Counted from the stretch's first letter, positions 1 through 6,992 are shown. The stretch is DNA of 64,000 nt from Roseibium sp. (GCA_017643215.1 JAEPNV010000013.1:1-64000), one strand, 5' to 3'. Program-made: numbers and translations. The notes: generated from the sequence alone by a model not told the origin.

Positions 1-76
1 CGGGGCGCGGGTCCATCGGCCAGAACACCCGGCCTGTCGCGGTCTGCATCCAATCGCCTTTGCGTGGTTTAGCCAT
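1..76 (-). CDS. Phage-type HD phosphohydrolase, N-terminus only
   Basis: Only the first 25 codons are inside the window. They read MAKPRKGDWMQTATGRVFWP followed by MDPRP, which resembles the opening of the phage and plasmid HD-domain phosphohydrolases (typically a WxQTxTGxxFxPxxPxP start before an HD domain). The catalytic HD residues would lie beyond the window, so the family call rests on the N-terminal signature alone. The ATG shares one base with the stop of the upstream gene (TGATG), making it the last visible member of a translationally coupled early operon. Confidence 0.5.
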   Translation of the reverse strand, partial: MAKPRKGDWMQTATGRVFWPMDPRP

Positions 77-423
77 CACGCACCCCCCAAACGTTTGTCG
101 AGCCGCGCCATCAGCGCCGCCGGCGCCTGCGGAACCGGGCCGCCATCGGGAAACAGCGACGGCACGGGCGGCGCGGAACCTGGAGCGTCCATCAGCACCG
201 GCGCGCCGTGGACGCGCGCGTAGGTCAGACCGTTCCAGGCCGCCAGCCGCGCCCGCGTGTCCTGGCTGGAAAAGCCGCGCGACAGCGCCGCGCGCACCTT
301 GCGCGGGCAAAGCCCGGTTTCCCCGGCGATCAGCGGCACGGCGAGTTTCACGGTGTCAAAGCCCCGCGCCAGCGCCCGCGCGCGCGAAAACAGCGCCAGA
401 ATAAGCGTGTCATGCGCCGTCAT
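76..423 (-). CDS. Hypothetical phage early protein, 115 aa
   Basis: I do not recognise this protein. It starts MTAHDTLILALFSRARALAR and has a helical N-terminal half followed by a Pro/Ala-rich C-terminal half. The segment around residues 25-55 (AGETGLCPRKVRAALSRGF) could be a helix-turn-helix, but I would not assert it. The start is fixed by a 4-bp ATGA overlap with the end of the GcrA-like gene, and its own stop touches the next start. Its position, sandwiched in a coupled operon, supports it being real. Confidence 0.65.
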   Translation of the reverse strand: MTAHDTLILALFSRARALARGFDTVKLAVPLIAGETGLCPRKVRAALSRGFSSQDTRARLAAWNGLTYARVHGAPVLMDAPGSAPPVPSLFPDGGPVPQAPAALMARLDKRLGGA

Positions 424-950
424 TGCCCCCGCTCCACGTCCCGCTGATCGATTGGGTCCGGCTGGTAGGCGATCAGCGCATGCGCCGCACAATACGGCCC
501 GCGCACGGCTTCTTTTCCGCACACGTTGCGGGGATCGTCTTCGCGATGCCACAACGGCCAGCGGCACGCGCTTGCCGGCGCATCGACCAGCGGAACGCCC
601 AAGACGCGGGGCGCCGGCGTCTCCGGTTCCGGAACCGGCGGAACGACCGCGGGCGCCGCGTGTTTCCGGTTTTCGGCCCTTGCCTTCGACGGGGGCCCGC
701 GTCTGGCGGCGTTTTTCTCCGCCTTCGCTGCCGTCACACGGGCTTTTCCAGCCGCCCGCCGCGCCTTACGCGGGTTTCCCTTGAGCGCGATGTTCTGCCG
801 GTGGCAGATGCCAATGACAGCCTGCCGGGTGAGGTAACCATGGCGCTTGGAGAGTTCCACCGCAATTTGCGCCGCGCTGTGTCCATCGGCCGCCAGCGGG
901 CGCACCGCTTCGGCTTTTTGCGCCGGGCTGAGCCGGTCCCACACCGTCAT
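420..950 (-). CDS. GcrA-like cell-cycle regulator, phage-encoded
   Basis: The 176-aa protein has the two-part GcrA plan. The N-terminal helix-turn-helix covers about residues 8-55 (GHSAAQIAVELS, then TRQAVIGICHR). A basic Ala/Lys/Pro linker leads to a C-terminal cysteine module, CRWPLWH, VCGKEA and PYCAAHALIAYQP, with Cys129, Cys144, Cys154 and His157. Host GcrA binds sigma70-RNA polymerase and activates promoters carrying methylated GANTC sites. A phage copy could redirect cell-cycle transcription, which is inference. It overlaps the DnaA-like gene upstream and the next gene downstream by 4 bp each (ATGA), so its dose is tied to theirs. Divergence from host GcrA in the HTH leaves the DNA target open. 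Confidence 0.85.
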   Translation of the reverse strand: MTVWDRLSPAQKAEAVRPLAADGHSAAQIAVELSKRHGYLTRQAVIGICHRQNIALKGNPRKARRAAGKARVTAAKAEKNAARRGPPSKARAENRKHAAPAVVPPVPEPETPAPRVLGVPLVDAPASACRWPLWHREDDPRNVCGKEAVRGPYCAAHALIAYQPDPIDQRDVERGQ

Positions 951-1687
951 GGCCCCTCCCCGACGTGATCGGGGGCCAGCCCCCGGCGCTTGTCCCCGGC
1001 ACCGATCGGGGATGGAACGGGGGCCGCGTCCGCCTCGGCTTCAATCTCCGACCAGGCCGCGCGCATCGCGTGATCGTCAAACGGCTCGCCGCGCCATGGA
1101 CGCGGCAGACCGGCATGGACGGCGTGCTTGTCGCTGGCGTAGATGATCGATGTGTGGTCGCGGCGGCCGAACTTGTGGCCGATGTCCGGCGTGCCCCGCC
1201 CGGTCAAGACCCGGCACCAATAGATGGCTTTAAAGCGCGGCCCGATGAACACCTGCGCCCGGCCGTGGCCCTCCATGTCCACCACCGAAACGCCCGATTT
1301 CCGCGAAATGACATCCTTGATGTACCAGACGAGCGGACGCCCATTCGGCGCTCGTTTCCGCCGGCCGGGGGCCTTTTTTGGCGCGGGCGGACCGAACAGG
1401 GGCGCGCTGGCGACGTTCAGAAAATCCCGCTTCGGCGGCGGCGGGCTGGCCACATGCAAGATATCCCGCGGCGCGTCGGCCCTCGCCTTGGCCCGCGCCT
1501 CCCGCCCGGCTTGCGCCTCCCGGTCCGCCTGCGCCCGCGCGCGTTTATCCGCCAGATGCGCCCGCCGCGCGGACTGGTGGTCCGCCGCAAGATCGGTCAG
1601 CAACGCCCGCCGGGCGGCCGAGCGCGGCGCGCGCAGGCATCCGTTCAAGAGCGCTTCGCCCTCATGGCGTGTTGGCACAAGGCTCAT
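947..1687 (-). CDS. DnaA C-terminal-domain-like (domain IV) phage protein
   Basis: This 246-aa protein has a basic Ala/Arg-rich N-terminal half and a C-terminal module at about residues 119-187 that looks like the DnaA origin-binding domain IV: VISRKSGVSVVDMEG, then ARYWC-like YWCRVLTG, then the signature GRRDHTSIIYA (DnaA: GGRDHTTVL.A). The AAA+ ATPase domain is absent. Such stand-alone domains are common in alphaproteobacterial prophages; they may bind DnaA boxes for phage replication or compete with host DnaA. Before the domain a short motif occurs twice (DILHVAS at about 75-81, DFLNVAS at about 88-94). It is coupled by 4-bp overlaps to the CII-like gene upstream and the GcrA-like gene downstream. 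Confidence 0.8.
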   Translation of the reverse strand: MSLVPTRHEGEALLNGCLRAPRSAARRALLTDLAADHQSARRAHLADKRARAQADREAQAGREARAKARADAPRDILHVASPPPPKRDFLNVASAPLFGPPAPKKAPGRRKRAPNGRPLVWYIKDVISRKSGVSVVDMEGHGRAQVFIGPRFKAIYWCRVLTGRGTPDIGHKFGRRDHTSIIYASDKHAVHAGLPRPWRGEPFDDHAMRAAWSEIEAEADAAPVPSPIGAGDKRRGLAPDHVGEGP

Positions 1688-2172
1688 GTCCCCGCCTCCC
1701 CGGCCACCTGTGCCGCATAAATCTGGAGAACGGCCAGCGCTTCGATGGCGGCGCTCAGCTTGTCGACAACTTCAAAATCGGTGATTTCTTCTGGCGTGAT
1801 CTGGCCGTCGTCATTCAGTGCTCGGCAGATCGTATCCGCCGCTTCGCCGCCACTTTTCACCGCTGCCCCCAGCGCCGCCGTCCAATTTCTAGGGACCAGC
1901 GACGGTTTGGGCAGCGGCACGTATACACCGCTGGCTAGACGGCACATTAGGCGCACCACGTTCGGGTCGTCCGCATCCATCGTCAGGTCCATTAGGACGT
2001 CAAGCGGGATATGCTCGTTCGCGTGCGCGATCGAGCCATAGCGCGACAATGTGCTTTGCCCGACGCGGGTCGCCATCGCGGCTTGTTCCTGGTTTCCGCA
2101 AGCCCGAATCAGCGCACGGACTGCCGCTTTCAGCGCGGCCCTGTCATGGTCAGTGGTCGGCCGTACGCTCAT
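1684..2172 (-). CDS. Phage CII-like regulatory protein
   Basis: The 162-aa protein has the layout of the phage regulatory CII family. An N-terminal helical region contains a helix-turn-helix (GNQEQAAMATRVGQSTLSRY, about residues 26-45). A middle segment with IPLDVLMDLTMDADDPNVVR is followed by a C-terminal part ending in a helical bundle (ITPEEITDFEVVDKLSAAIE). Lambda-type CII activates lysogeny promoters; here it sits as an early gene divergent from the repressor, the expected position. ATGA overlaps join it to the genes on either side. Confidence 0.75.
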   Translation of the reverse strand: MSVRPTTDHDRAALKAAVRALIRACGNQEQAAMATRVGQSTLSRYGSIAHANEHIPLDVLMDLTMDADDPNVVRLMCRLASGVYVPLPKPSLVPRNWTAALGAAVKSGGEAADTICRALNDDGQITPEEITDFEVVDKLSAAIEALAVLQIYAAQVAGEAGT

Positions 2173-2411
2173 CGAATAATCTCCAAGGATTTATGCGATG
2201 ACGGTGCACGGTCTTCGGCGGAATATTTGGTGTCTTCTGAATTCGTGTGCGCGGTTATGAAAAGCTTAAATGCACTTACTGGCTCGTCATTTATGTCACG
2301 GCGGTTTGCCAATTGTAAAACGGCGTCCGGCCTCGTACCGAGCGATGAGCTTGGCCCATACATTGGCAACTCAAAGCCGACCCGGACCGAGATGATCTGC
2401 TCACCACCCAT
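2169..2411 (-). CDS. Hypothetical first gene of the leftward phage operon, 80 aa
   Basis: I do not recognise this 80-aa product (starts MGGEQIISVRVGFELPMYG). It is supported by a GGAG ribosome-binding site about 9 bases before the ATG and by a 4-bp ATGA overlap with the CII-like gene. In position it matches a Cro-type gene, first in the early operon and divergent from the repressor, but no helix-turn-helix is visible. The start codon lies inside one arm of the inverted repeat described separately, so repressor binding there would block translation initiation and transcription alike. Confidence 0.6.
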   Translation of the reverse strand: MGGEQIISVRVGFELPMYGPSSSLGTRPDAVLQLANRRDINDEPVSAFKLFITAHTNSEDTKYSAEDRAPSSHKSLEIIR

Positions 2412-2460
2412 CTATTCGCTCCGCTCATATTTTGCGGATTTCTATACTTTACGAATAGAT
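2410..2460. promoter_or_regulatory. Candidate phage operator: 9-bp inverted repeat, 42-bp period
   Basis: The divergent switch region holds ATCTATTCG at 2410-2418 and its exact reverse complement CGAATAGAT at 2452-2460. Equivalent positions are 42 bp apart, close to four helical turns, so two repressor molecules could bind the same face and loop or cooperate. The left arm covers the start codon of the 80-aa gene. AT-rich promoter-like sequence lies between the arms. The repressor at 2559 is the obvious ligand, by inference. Confidence 0.5.
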
Positions 2461-2558
2461 CTGGATCAAGAGGCGGTCACGTTTATCAACGCCACAAGTG
2501 CAGATCAATGACTACAATTCAGCCGGAAACTCGTTCCTTTCGCAAATCCGGCGGTAAC

Positions 2559-3035
2559 ATGAAACCCAATGAGCGACTCAAGCACGCCCGCGTAAAGGCG
2601 GGTTTCCGTTCGGCTGCAGCGGCCGCAGACGCAATGGGAATGCGTGCGAGCACTTATCAGGCACACGAAAATGGCAATCGGAATTTCGACGCGGACGATG
2701 CCAAAAGATATGGACGCGTGTTCGGTATCTCTCCCGAATGGCTCTTGTTTGGCACGAAAACCGAAACTACGCCGCAGGACAGCCTGGAACAGCCCGTCAT
2801 CAACGCCCCGGCAGAATTGGACTTTTTCAGTAACAAAAAGCGACCACTTGACTTGGACACGTTCCTCAAAGCCCGCACGATTGCGCGGGAGTTGGAAGCC
2901 GAGCTGACAGGTGGAGGGGTTGTAAGTTATAATGACTACAAGGTATTGTTGATAAATACGTACAATGATCTATTGTTGCGCAGAGACAGCAATGAAAACG
3001 ATGAAACGGTTCCTAACGAGGATCGTCCATCATAG
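2559..3035 (+). CDS. XRE-family phage repressor (CI-like, no peptidase domain)
   Basis: An N-terminal XRE helix-turn-helix spans about residues 1-65: NERLKHARVKAGF, SAAAAADAMGMRASTYQAHE, then FGISPEWLLFG, which is a typical CI-type ending. The remaining part is hydrophilic and has no LexA/CI serine-lysine autoprotease, so induction by RecA-driven self-cleavage is not expected. A longer form starting at 2508 is possible, but neither start has a good ribosome-binding site; I chose the ATG directly before the conserved NERLK segment. It reads away from the CII operon, the normal geometry for a lysogeny switch. Confidence 0.75.
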   Translation: MKPNERLKHARVKAGFRSAAAAADAMGMRASTYQAHENGNRNFDADDAKRYGRVFGISPEWLLFGTKTETTPQDSLEQPVINAPAELDFFSNKKRPLDLDTFLKARTIARELEAELTGGGVVSYNDYKVLLINTYNDLLLRRDSNENDETVPNEDRPS

Positions 3036-3053
3036 AAATTGTTTGGAATCCTT

Positions 3054-3320
3054 ATGCAGCGTCGTTTCGGGCAGGTACTTGAAACCTTCAAAAAAATTGG
3101 CCCTGCCGAGGCGTTGGCTGAAATCAAACACAAAATGGCCATCTACGACCAAGAACCATTGGTATTGGGTGCCTGCTGGATGATTGCGAAGCACACAGAT
3201 CTTGACTTACTTTCGGACGATCAGGTAATCGCGCTCTACAAGGAATGCCGAGACGCTTTCGCCGAGTTTGAGGAATTCTTCGGAGCCAAGACTGGGAACA
3301 GTCGCCATGAACTGCATTGA
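3054..3320 (+). CDS. Hypothetical protein downstream of the repressor, 88 aa
   Basis: The product is unrecognised. It is mostly helical and acidic at its C-terminus (YKECRDAFAEFEEFFGAK). The ATG follows a GGAA ribosome-binding site by about 7 bases; a TTG at 3039 is a less likely start. The gene begins 18 bp after the repressor stop and overlaps the next gene by 14 bp, so repressor, this gene and the PAS-like gene probably form one lysogenic transcript. Confidence 0.55.
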   Translation: MQRRFGQVLETFKKIGPAEALAEIKHKMAIYDQEPLVLGACWMIAKHTDLDLLSDDQVIALYKECRDAFAEFEEFFGAKTGNSRHELH

Positions 3321-3876
3321 ACCGCTCAAGGTAGCAGAAGTACGCCGTGCCGGCGACGATACCGCCAGGTTTCTGCTCAAATTGTGGGAGCGCGGGAAAG
3401 GCAGAGATACGATCGACTTGGTCCCGCTTTCCCCGTATTTTATGCGGTTTTCCGGACGGCTTGAGGAAGGATTGACGCCGCCTGTTCTGTCGATGGGACC
3501 ACATACTTTAGCCGCGCGTCTCATAGGCCCTCACCTTTGCACGTTGCCAAAGCCCGACTTAGATATTGCGTTGGGCGAAGAGTACAGACGCTTTGCGTCA
3601 TGCATCTATCACGATGCGCTGGAAAACCATGAGCCAAAGTACGACCTAGTTTCGAGTGTCTTTTCGACCGAAGGCTTGTCATATGACGTCCTATACAGCC
3701 GCCTTGTACTCCCTATTCATAATCGCATCGGCATCCGACAGGCTATTTTGTACACCCAAGCGCATCACGTTCGGCCAATACATCGCCGACCAGATCAAGA
3801 AGGCCGCCCCGTCGATTTCCAGCCAACCACAGATCCTGAACAGCGCTTTTTGGCGCCGGGGGCCGTATCCACCTAA
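3307..3876 (+). CDS. PAS_5-like sensory domain protein on the prophage
   Basis: The 189-aa protein resembles the single-domain PAS_5 (DUF1130-type) proteins of alphaproteobacteria: a leading helix (FLLKLWERGKGR), a DLVPLSPYFMRF segment, a core with AARLIGPHLCTL, and the closing beta-strand YDVLYSRLVLPI. No output domain is attached. After about residue 155 the sequence becomes charged and unlike the family (HVRPIHRRPDQEGR), and this tail overlaps the 3' end of the opposing acetyltransferase-like gene by 134 bp. One of the two 3' ends has probably drifted. The ligand and role are unknown; lysogenic expression suggests cargo. Confidence 0.55.
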   Translation: MNCIEPLKVAEVRRAGDDTARFLLKLWERGKGRDTIDLVPLSPYFMRFSGRLEEGLTPPVLSMGPHTLAARLIGPHLCTLPKPDLDIALGEEYRRFASCIYHDALENHEPKYDLVSSVFSTEGLSYDVLYSRLVLPIHNRIGIRQAILYTQAHHVRPIHRRPDQEGRPVDFQPTTDPEQRFLAPGAVST

Positions 3877-4456
3877 TTGCCCGCGGAAAAACTTCCTTGT
3901 ATCCGCAGGCTTGCGGAAATCCACTCTCGGCATGTCGCGGGCGTATCCAGCAGTAAAGATAGTCGGGTTCGAATCTCAACAGAGAAACTAGCTGTATGAG
4001 TTTGACCAACGAGCCACCTAGGCCGTTTCGGCGAGCGCTTTCAACCGTATGGGCTTCACCTAGATAAACGACCCGTCCACTGGCCTCTTCGCAAAAAGAA
4101 GGCTGCTTCTCCGCCAACTGCACAGGCAATCCATCAGCCGTTTGATAGATTCGTGGTAAGTAGCTACGGAGATAGCTCGCAACTGTGGCGCCGTCAGTAA
4201 ACACCTCAAGCCGTGATGCGACCGTACCGACCGGGCGCCCATCCGGATCCGTCAACATTATCCAGAACGAGCTGATCGGCAGCAGTGTATTAAAGATCGG
4301 GGAGAAGTGCTCGGTCACATCCTTTTTGATGTTCTCACAGAGTCGATTGAACTCGTGGAAGTCGTGACCAACTTTTAATGAATACCCATAACTTTCCAGA
4401 TACTCTTTCTGGTAGGCTATTGCACACGCCAATTCTACATTCATGGCCGCATTCAT
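3743..4456 (-). CDS. GNAT-like acyltransferase
   Basis: The 237-aa protein has a GNAT-like second half: beta-strand VVYLGEAHTVESA, then the acyl-CoA pyrophosphate loop RRNGLGGSLVKLIQL (R-x-x-G-x-G pattern), then a strand with YLYCWIRPRHAESG. The first half is helical with a single beta-region (WIMLTDPDGRPVGTVASRLE). The substrate cannot be predicted. An in-frame ATG at 4612 would add 52 residues, but no ribosome-binding site precedes it; 4456 is the likelier start and 4444 a close alternative. The gene lies opposite to the PAS-like gene and overlaps its 3' end. Confidence 0.55.
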   Translation of the reverse strand: MNAAMNVELACAIAYQKEYLESYGYSLKVGHDFHEFNRLCENIKKDVTEHFSPIFNTLLPISSFWIMLTDPDGRPVGTVASRLEVFTDGATVASYLRSYLPRIYQTADGLPVQLAEKQPSFCEEASGRVVYLGEAHTVESARRNGLGGSLVKLIQLVSLLRFEPDYLYCWIRPRHAESGFPQACGYKEVFPRAIRWIRPPAPKSAVQDLWLAGNRRGGLLDLVGDVLAERDALGCTK

Positions 4457-4654
4457 AAGCAAATGTCCCGCGCTCGAATTCCGATTTCCTCGTTTTGACG
4501 TTAGTTCCGGCGGCCAACGGCCGCAACGCTGCCGAGCATATGGTGGCGGTAAAACTGGCTCAAACGCATTCAAGACGATGCATTTTGTATAGTTTTTAGG
4601 GCTAACATACACTTTGAGTTGATTATTGTGTATTCACACTGTATGGGTTTTTTC

Positions 4655-4909
4655 ATGCGCAGGATCAGACTTAACAGTGCTGAGGACGATTACTTCGCCG
4701 TACAGATTGCACACTACGTCCGTGTCATTCGGCTACTGCCCCCTGCGAACGCTGCGCCGGCAATGTACCTGCTCGCCCGTTTCCTGTGCGAAATGGAAGC
4801 GGTTGCGCAACTCGCAGAGCAAGCCGGAGAACCGGACACGGCAAAGGACATCCGCGCCGTCGCCAACGCCACCGAAAACGCCGCCAACGTGCGGCTAACA
4901 AGCGCGTGA
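4655..4909 (+). CDS. Hypothetical small protein upstream of integrase, 84 aa
   Basis: A mostly helical protein of unknown function (MRRIRLNSAEDDYFAVQIAH at the N-terminus, a leucine/alanine-rich middle and an acidic C-terminus). In-frame ATG at 4643 and TTG at 4619 are alternative starts; none has a clear ribosome-binding site. It ends 9 bp before the next small gene and points towards the integrase, so the three probably form an integration/excision operon. Confidence 0.5.
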   Translation: MRRIRLNSAEDDYFAVQIAHYVRVIRLLPPANAAPAMYLLARFLCEMEAVAQLAEQAGEPDTAKDIRAVANATENAANVRLTSA

Positions 4910-4918
4910 GGAGTGACC

Positions 4919-5098
4919 ATGGCCAGGCCACCAGCACCGATCACGCAAGCGGACGTCCAGCGCGCCATTCGCGGCGCGATGAAAGCTGGGCTGGTCATCG
5001 GAACTGTCGAAGTCACGTCAGACGGCACGGTCCGCATCACAGCCGCACAGGACGCGGTTCAAGTTCCGGTTGAAAACTCAGCGCCACCTCGCCTTTAA
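4919..5098 (+). CDS. Small protein immediately upstream of integrase, 59 aa
   Basis: The ATG is preceded by a strong GAGGAG ribosome-binding site about 7 bases away. The protein starts MARPPAPITQADVQRAIRGA and contains a short helix plus a beta-hairpin-like half (GTVEVTSDGTVRITAA). It ends 9 bp before the integrase. Small genes in this position often encode excisionase-like factors, but I see no diagnostic winged-helix motif, so that role is only inferred from position. Confidence 0.65.
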   Translation: MARPPAPITQADVQRAIRGAMKAGLVIGTVEVTSDGTVRITAAQDAVQVPVENSAPPRL

Positions 5099-5107
5099 TT
5101 ATCCATC

Positions 5108-6211
5108 ATGTCGAAACCCCGCCTGCCATACACGCTTTGCGAGATCAGCCGCCACGGCAAGACCGTGTGGTATTTCCGCAAAGGTAAGGGCCGCCGCAGT
5201 CGATTGAACGGCAAGCCCGGCTCGGCCGAATTCTTAAAGAGCTATCAGGCCGCGCTGGCAAATGCGGACATCCCGCAACGCAGAACCCGCGCAAAGCCGG
5301 GAACGCTCGCCTGGCTATTTGAAGGCTATAAGGCAAGCGCGGAGTTCAAAGCGCTGGCGCCCTCTACGCGCAGGGTCCGCGCCAATATCCTCGACACCAT
5401 CGCCCAAAAGGAAAACGAAGACGGCGTTCCCGCCGGCCGGTTTCCGCTGACCGCGATCACTAAAAAGGTGATCCGGCGCGGCCGCGATGACCGGGCCGAA
5501 AAGCCGGAAGCGGCGAACAGCTATGTGAAAACCCTGCGCGCCGTCTTCAAATGGGCGAAGGACGTCGCCGGCAGCATCGACCACAACCCGGCCGCGGACG
5601 TCCCCCTGATCAAGACCGGGTCCAAGGGCTGGCAGCCCTGGACGGACGCCGAAATTGAACAGTATCAGACGCATTGGCCGCTCGGCACAAAAGAACGCCT
5701 CGCCTTCGATCTCCTTCTGTTTACCGGCTTGCGCCGGTCGGACGTGGTCCGGCTTGGCCGCCAGCATATCCGTGACGGCATGATTGTCATCGACACGCTC
5801 AAAACGGGTGAGACCGCCTATATCGATATTGTTTCGGAATTGGACGAATCGATCGCGGCCGGACCGATCGGAGACCTGGTGTTTCTCGTGACCGAGTTCG
5901 GCAAGCCCTATTCGGGCGACGGATTTGGAAACTGGTTTCGGCGCAAGGTCCGTGAAACGGGCATAGTTGGCAAATCGCCCCATGGCGTGCGTAAAGCTGC
6001 CGCCAGCAACATGGCGAACGCAGGCGCGACAGAACATGGCCTGATGGCCGTCTTTGGCTGGGAGACCGGACGCCAGGCCCAGCACTACACGAGATCGGCG
6101 AACCGCCAGAAAATCGCCCGGGAACAGTCGGCCGGTTTGGCACGGAAGGGGAACACAAACGCCCCGCACCTTTCACCAAATCGCCCCGCACCTAGCAAAA
6201 AAACCAAGTAA
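5108..6211 (+). CDS. int: Tyrosine recombinase (phage integrase)
   Basis: The 367-aa protein matches the tyrosine-recombinase plan. It has an N-terminal arm/core-binding region, then the catalytic residues Arg in TGLRRSD (about 210), a beta-hairpin Lys in DTLKTGE, the HGVR box (about 291-294), Trp in FGWET and the nucleophile Tyr in HYTRSAN (about 327). All expected residues are present, so it looks active. The gene ends 21 bp from the 3' end of tRNA-Phe, which is therefore the probable attachment site. Its last codons contain a 12-bp direct repeat (CGCCCCGCACCT twice). Confidence 0.95.
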   Translation: MSKPRLPYTLCEISRHGKTVWYFRKGKGRRSRLNGKPGSAEFLKSYQAALANADIPQRRTRAKPGTLAWLFEGYKASAEFKALAPSTRRVRANILDTIAQKENEDGVPAGRFPLTAITKKVIRRGRDDRAEKPEAANSYVKTLRAVFKWAKDVAGSIDHNPAADVPLIKTGSKGWQPWTDAEIEQYQTHWPLGTKERLAFDLLLFTGLRRSDVVRLGRQHIRDGMIVIDTLKTGETAYIDIVSELDESIAAGPIGDLVFLVTEFGKPYSGDGFGNWFRRKVRETGIVGKSPHGVRKAAASNMANAGATEHGLMAVFGWETGRQAQHYTRSANRQKIAREQSAGLARKGNTNAPHLSPNRPAPSKKTK

Positions 6212-6232
6212 TTCATCAACTTAGGAAAGTGG

Positions 6233-6308
6233 TGGTGCCCAGAGGCGGAATCGAACCACCGACACGCGGATTTTCAATCCGCTGCTCTACCAACTGAGCT
6301 ATCTGGGC
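6233..6308 (-). tRNA. tRNA-Phe (GAA)
   Basis: The 76-nt gene includes an encoded CCA end. The acceptor stem GCCCAGA pairs with TCTGGGC, the T-arm carries GGTTCGATTCC, and the anticodon loop reads CTGAAAA with GAA in the anticodon position. The integrase abuts its 3' end, so this tRNA supplies the attB core and the element regenerates its 3' part. Placement next to yacG is usual in related alphaproteobacteria. Confidence 0.97.
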
Positions 6309-6720
6309 TTTTCGCGTGTCCGGGTGGGCCCGGCCGCTGAAGTGGGCACGTTATAGAGGCTCGTCCTGGGCTTGTCCAGAACTCCCGCGAAGTTTTTCAA
6401 AGCCAAGAAACCGGCCCCAACTCGGCGAGTACACGCGCCAAGATGACCGCGTTTCGGACACGATTTCAGCCGGTTAGCGAGACTGTTCTGTCGCGCGCGC
6501 CGGTCCTTGATGATCTTCTGCAACCGGGCCGCGCCGCCAAGACACTTACCGGCGTCGTTGTCCTCCAGCGTGCGGCCGCAAGCGAATTTGTTGATCGGGC
6601 GAGCAGACCCATGTAGCGTTGCATATGACACATTCGCCTTTCGCTATGGCGGGCATACGCACTCCTGACGGATTGGGATAGTGATTCCATCACAAAGAAA
6701 AAAGCGCGTCAATTTGCCGG
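6309..6720. other. Gene-free gap between tRNA-Phe and yacG
   Basis: Apart from the tRNA-Phe promoter I see no credible gene in these 412 bases. Open frames in it lack ribosome-binding sites and recognisable protein features. Confidence 0.6.
6350..6378 (-). promoter_or_regulatory. sigma70-type promoter of tRNA-Phe
   Basis: On the minus strand TGGACA (-35) and TATAAC (-10) are separated by exactly 17 bp. The predicted start would fall about 34 bases before the mature tRNA 5' end. It is the best promoter-like pair in the gap. Confidence 0.55.
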
Positions 6721-6933
6721 CTACGACCCGTTTCGCCCGTCTTCATCGTCGATGTCGTCGGTCTCGACCACGGGCACGGTGTAGCCTTCGCTGAACCAAC
6801 GGTGCAGATCGATATCCGCGCACCGCTTGGAGCAAAACGGATAAGCGTCCGGCGTGGACAGTTTCGAACAGATCGGGCACGGACGCATCCGGCGGGCATT
6901 TTGATCCGTGTTGTCAGCCATCTTATTTGCCAT
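6721..6933 (-). CDS. yacG: DNA gyrase inhibitor YacG (zinc-ribbon)
   Basis: The small protein has the YacG Cys4 zinc site, CPIC and PFCSKRC, followed by the family hallmark ADIDLHRWFSEGYTVP and an acidic tail. In E. coli YacG binds GyrB and inhibits gyrase. Two nearby ATGs (6933 and 6921) are possible starts, giving 70 or 66 aa; both leave the zinc ribbon intact. It follows maf by about 60 bp on the same strand, the common alphaproteobacterial infA-maf-yacG order, here without the rne/rng gene often found between. Confidence 0.92.
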   Translation of the reverse strand: MANKMADNTDQNARRMRPCPICSKLSTPDAYPFCSKRCADIDLHRWFSEGYTVPVVETDDIDDEDGRNGS

Positions 6934-6992
6934 CAATTGTCGCCGACATGTCACGTCGACGGGAGGCGCCATGCGGGCGGGCGCCGGCCGGC

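Larger units (their letters stand above)
1..6232. mobile_element. Prophage or phage-like island, right end only, at tRNA-Phe
   Basis: A tyrosine integrase ends 21 bp from the 3' end of tRNA-Phe, the usual geometry of an element inserted in a tRNA gene. To its left are an XRE repressor, a divergent CII-like regulator and a leftward early operon with GcrA-like and DnaA-domain genes. The stretch from about 2200 to 4650 looks more AT-rich than the chromosome to the right. The left boundary and any structural genes lie outside the window, so an intact phage, a remnant and an integrative island cannot be told apart. Confidence 0.85.

Noticed and set aside
6163-6195. 12-bp direct repeat CGCCCCGCACCT in the end of the integrase gene as a possible attachment repeat
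   Set aside because: It is internal to the coding region and does not match the tRNA 3' end.
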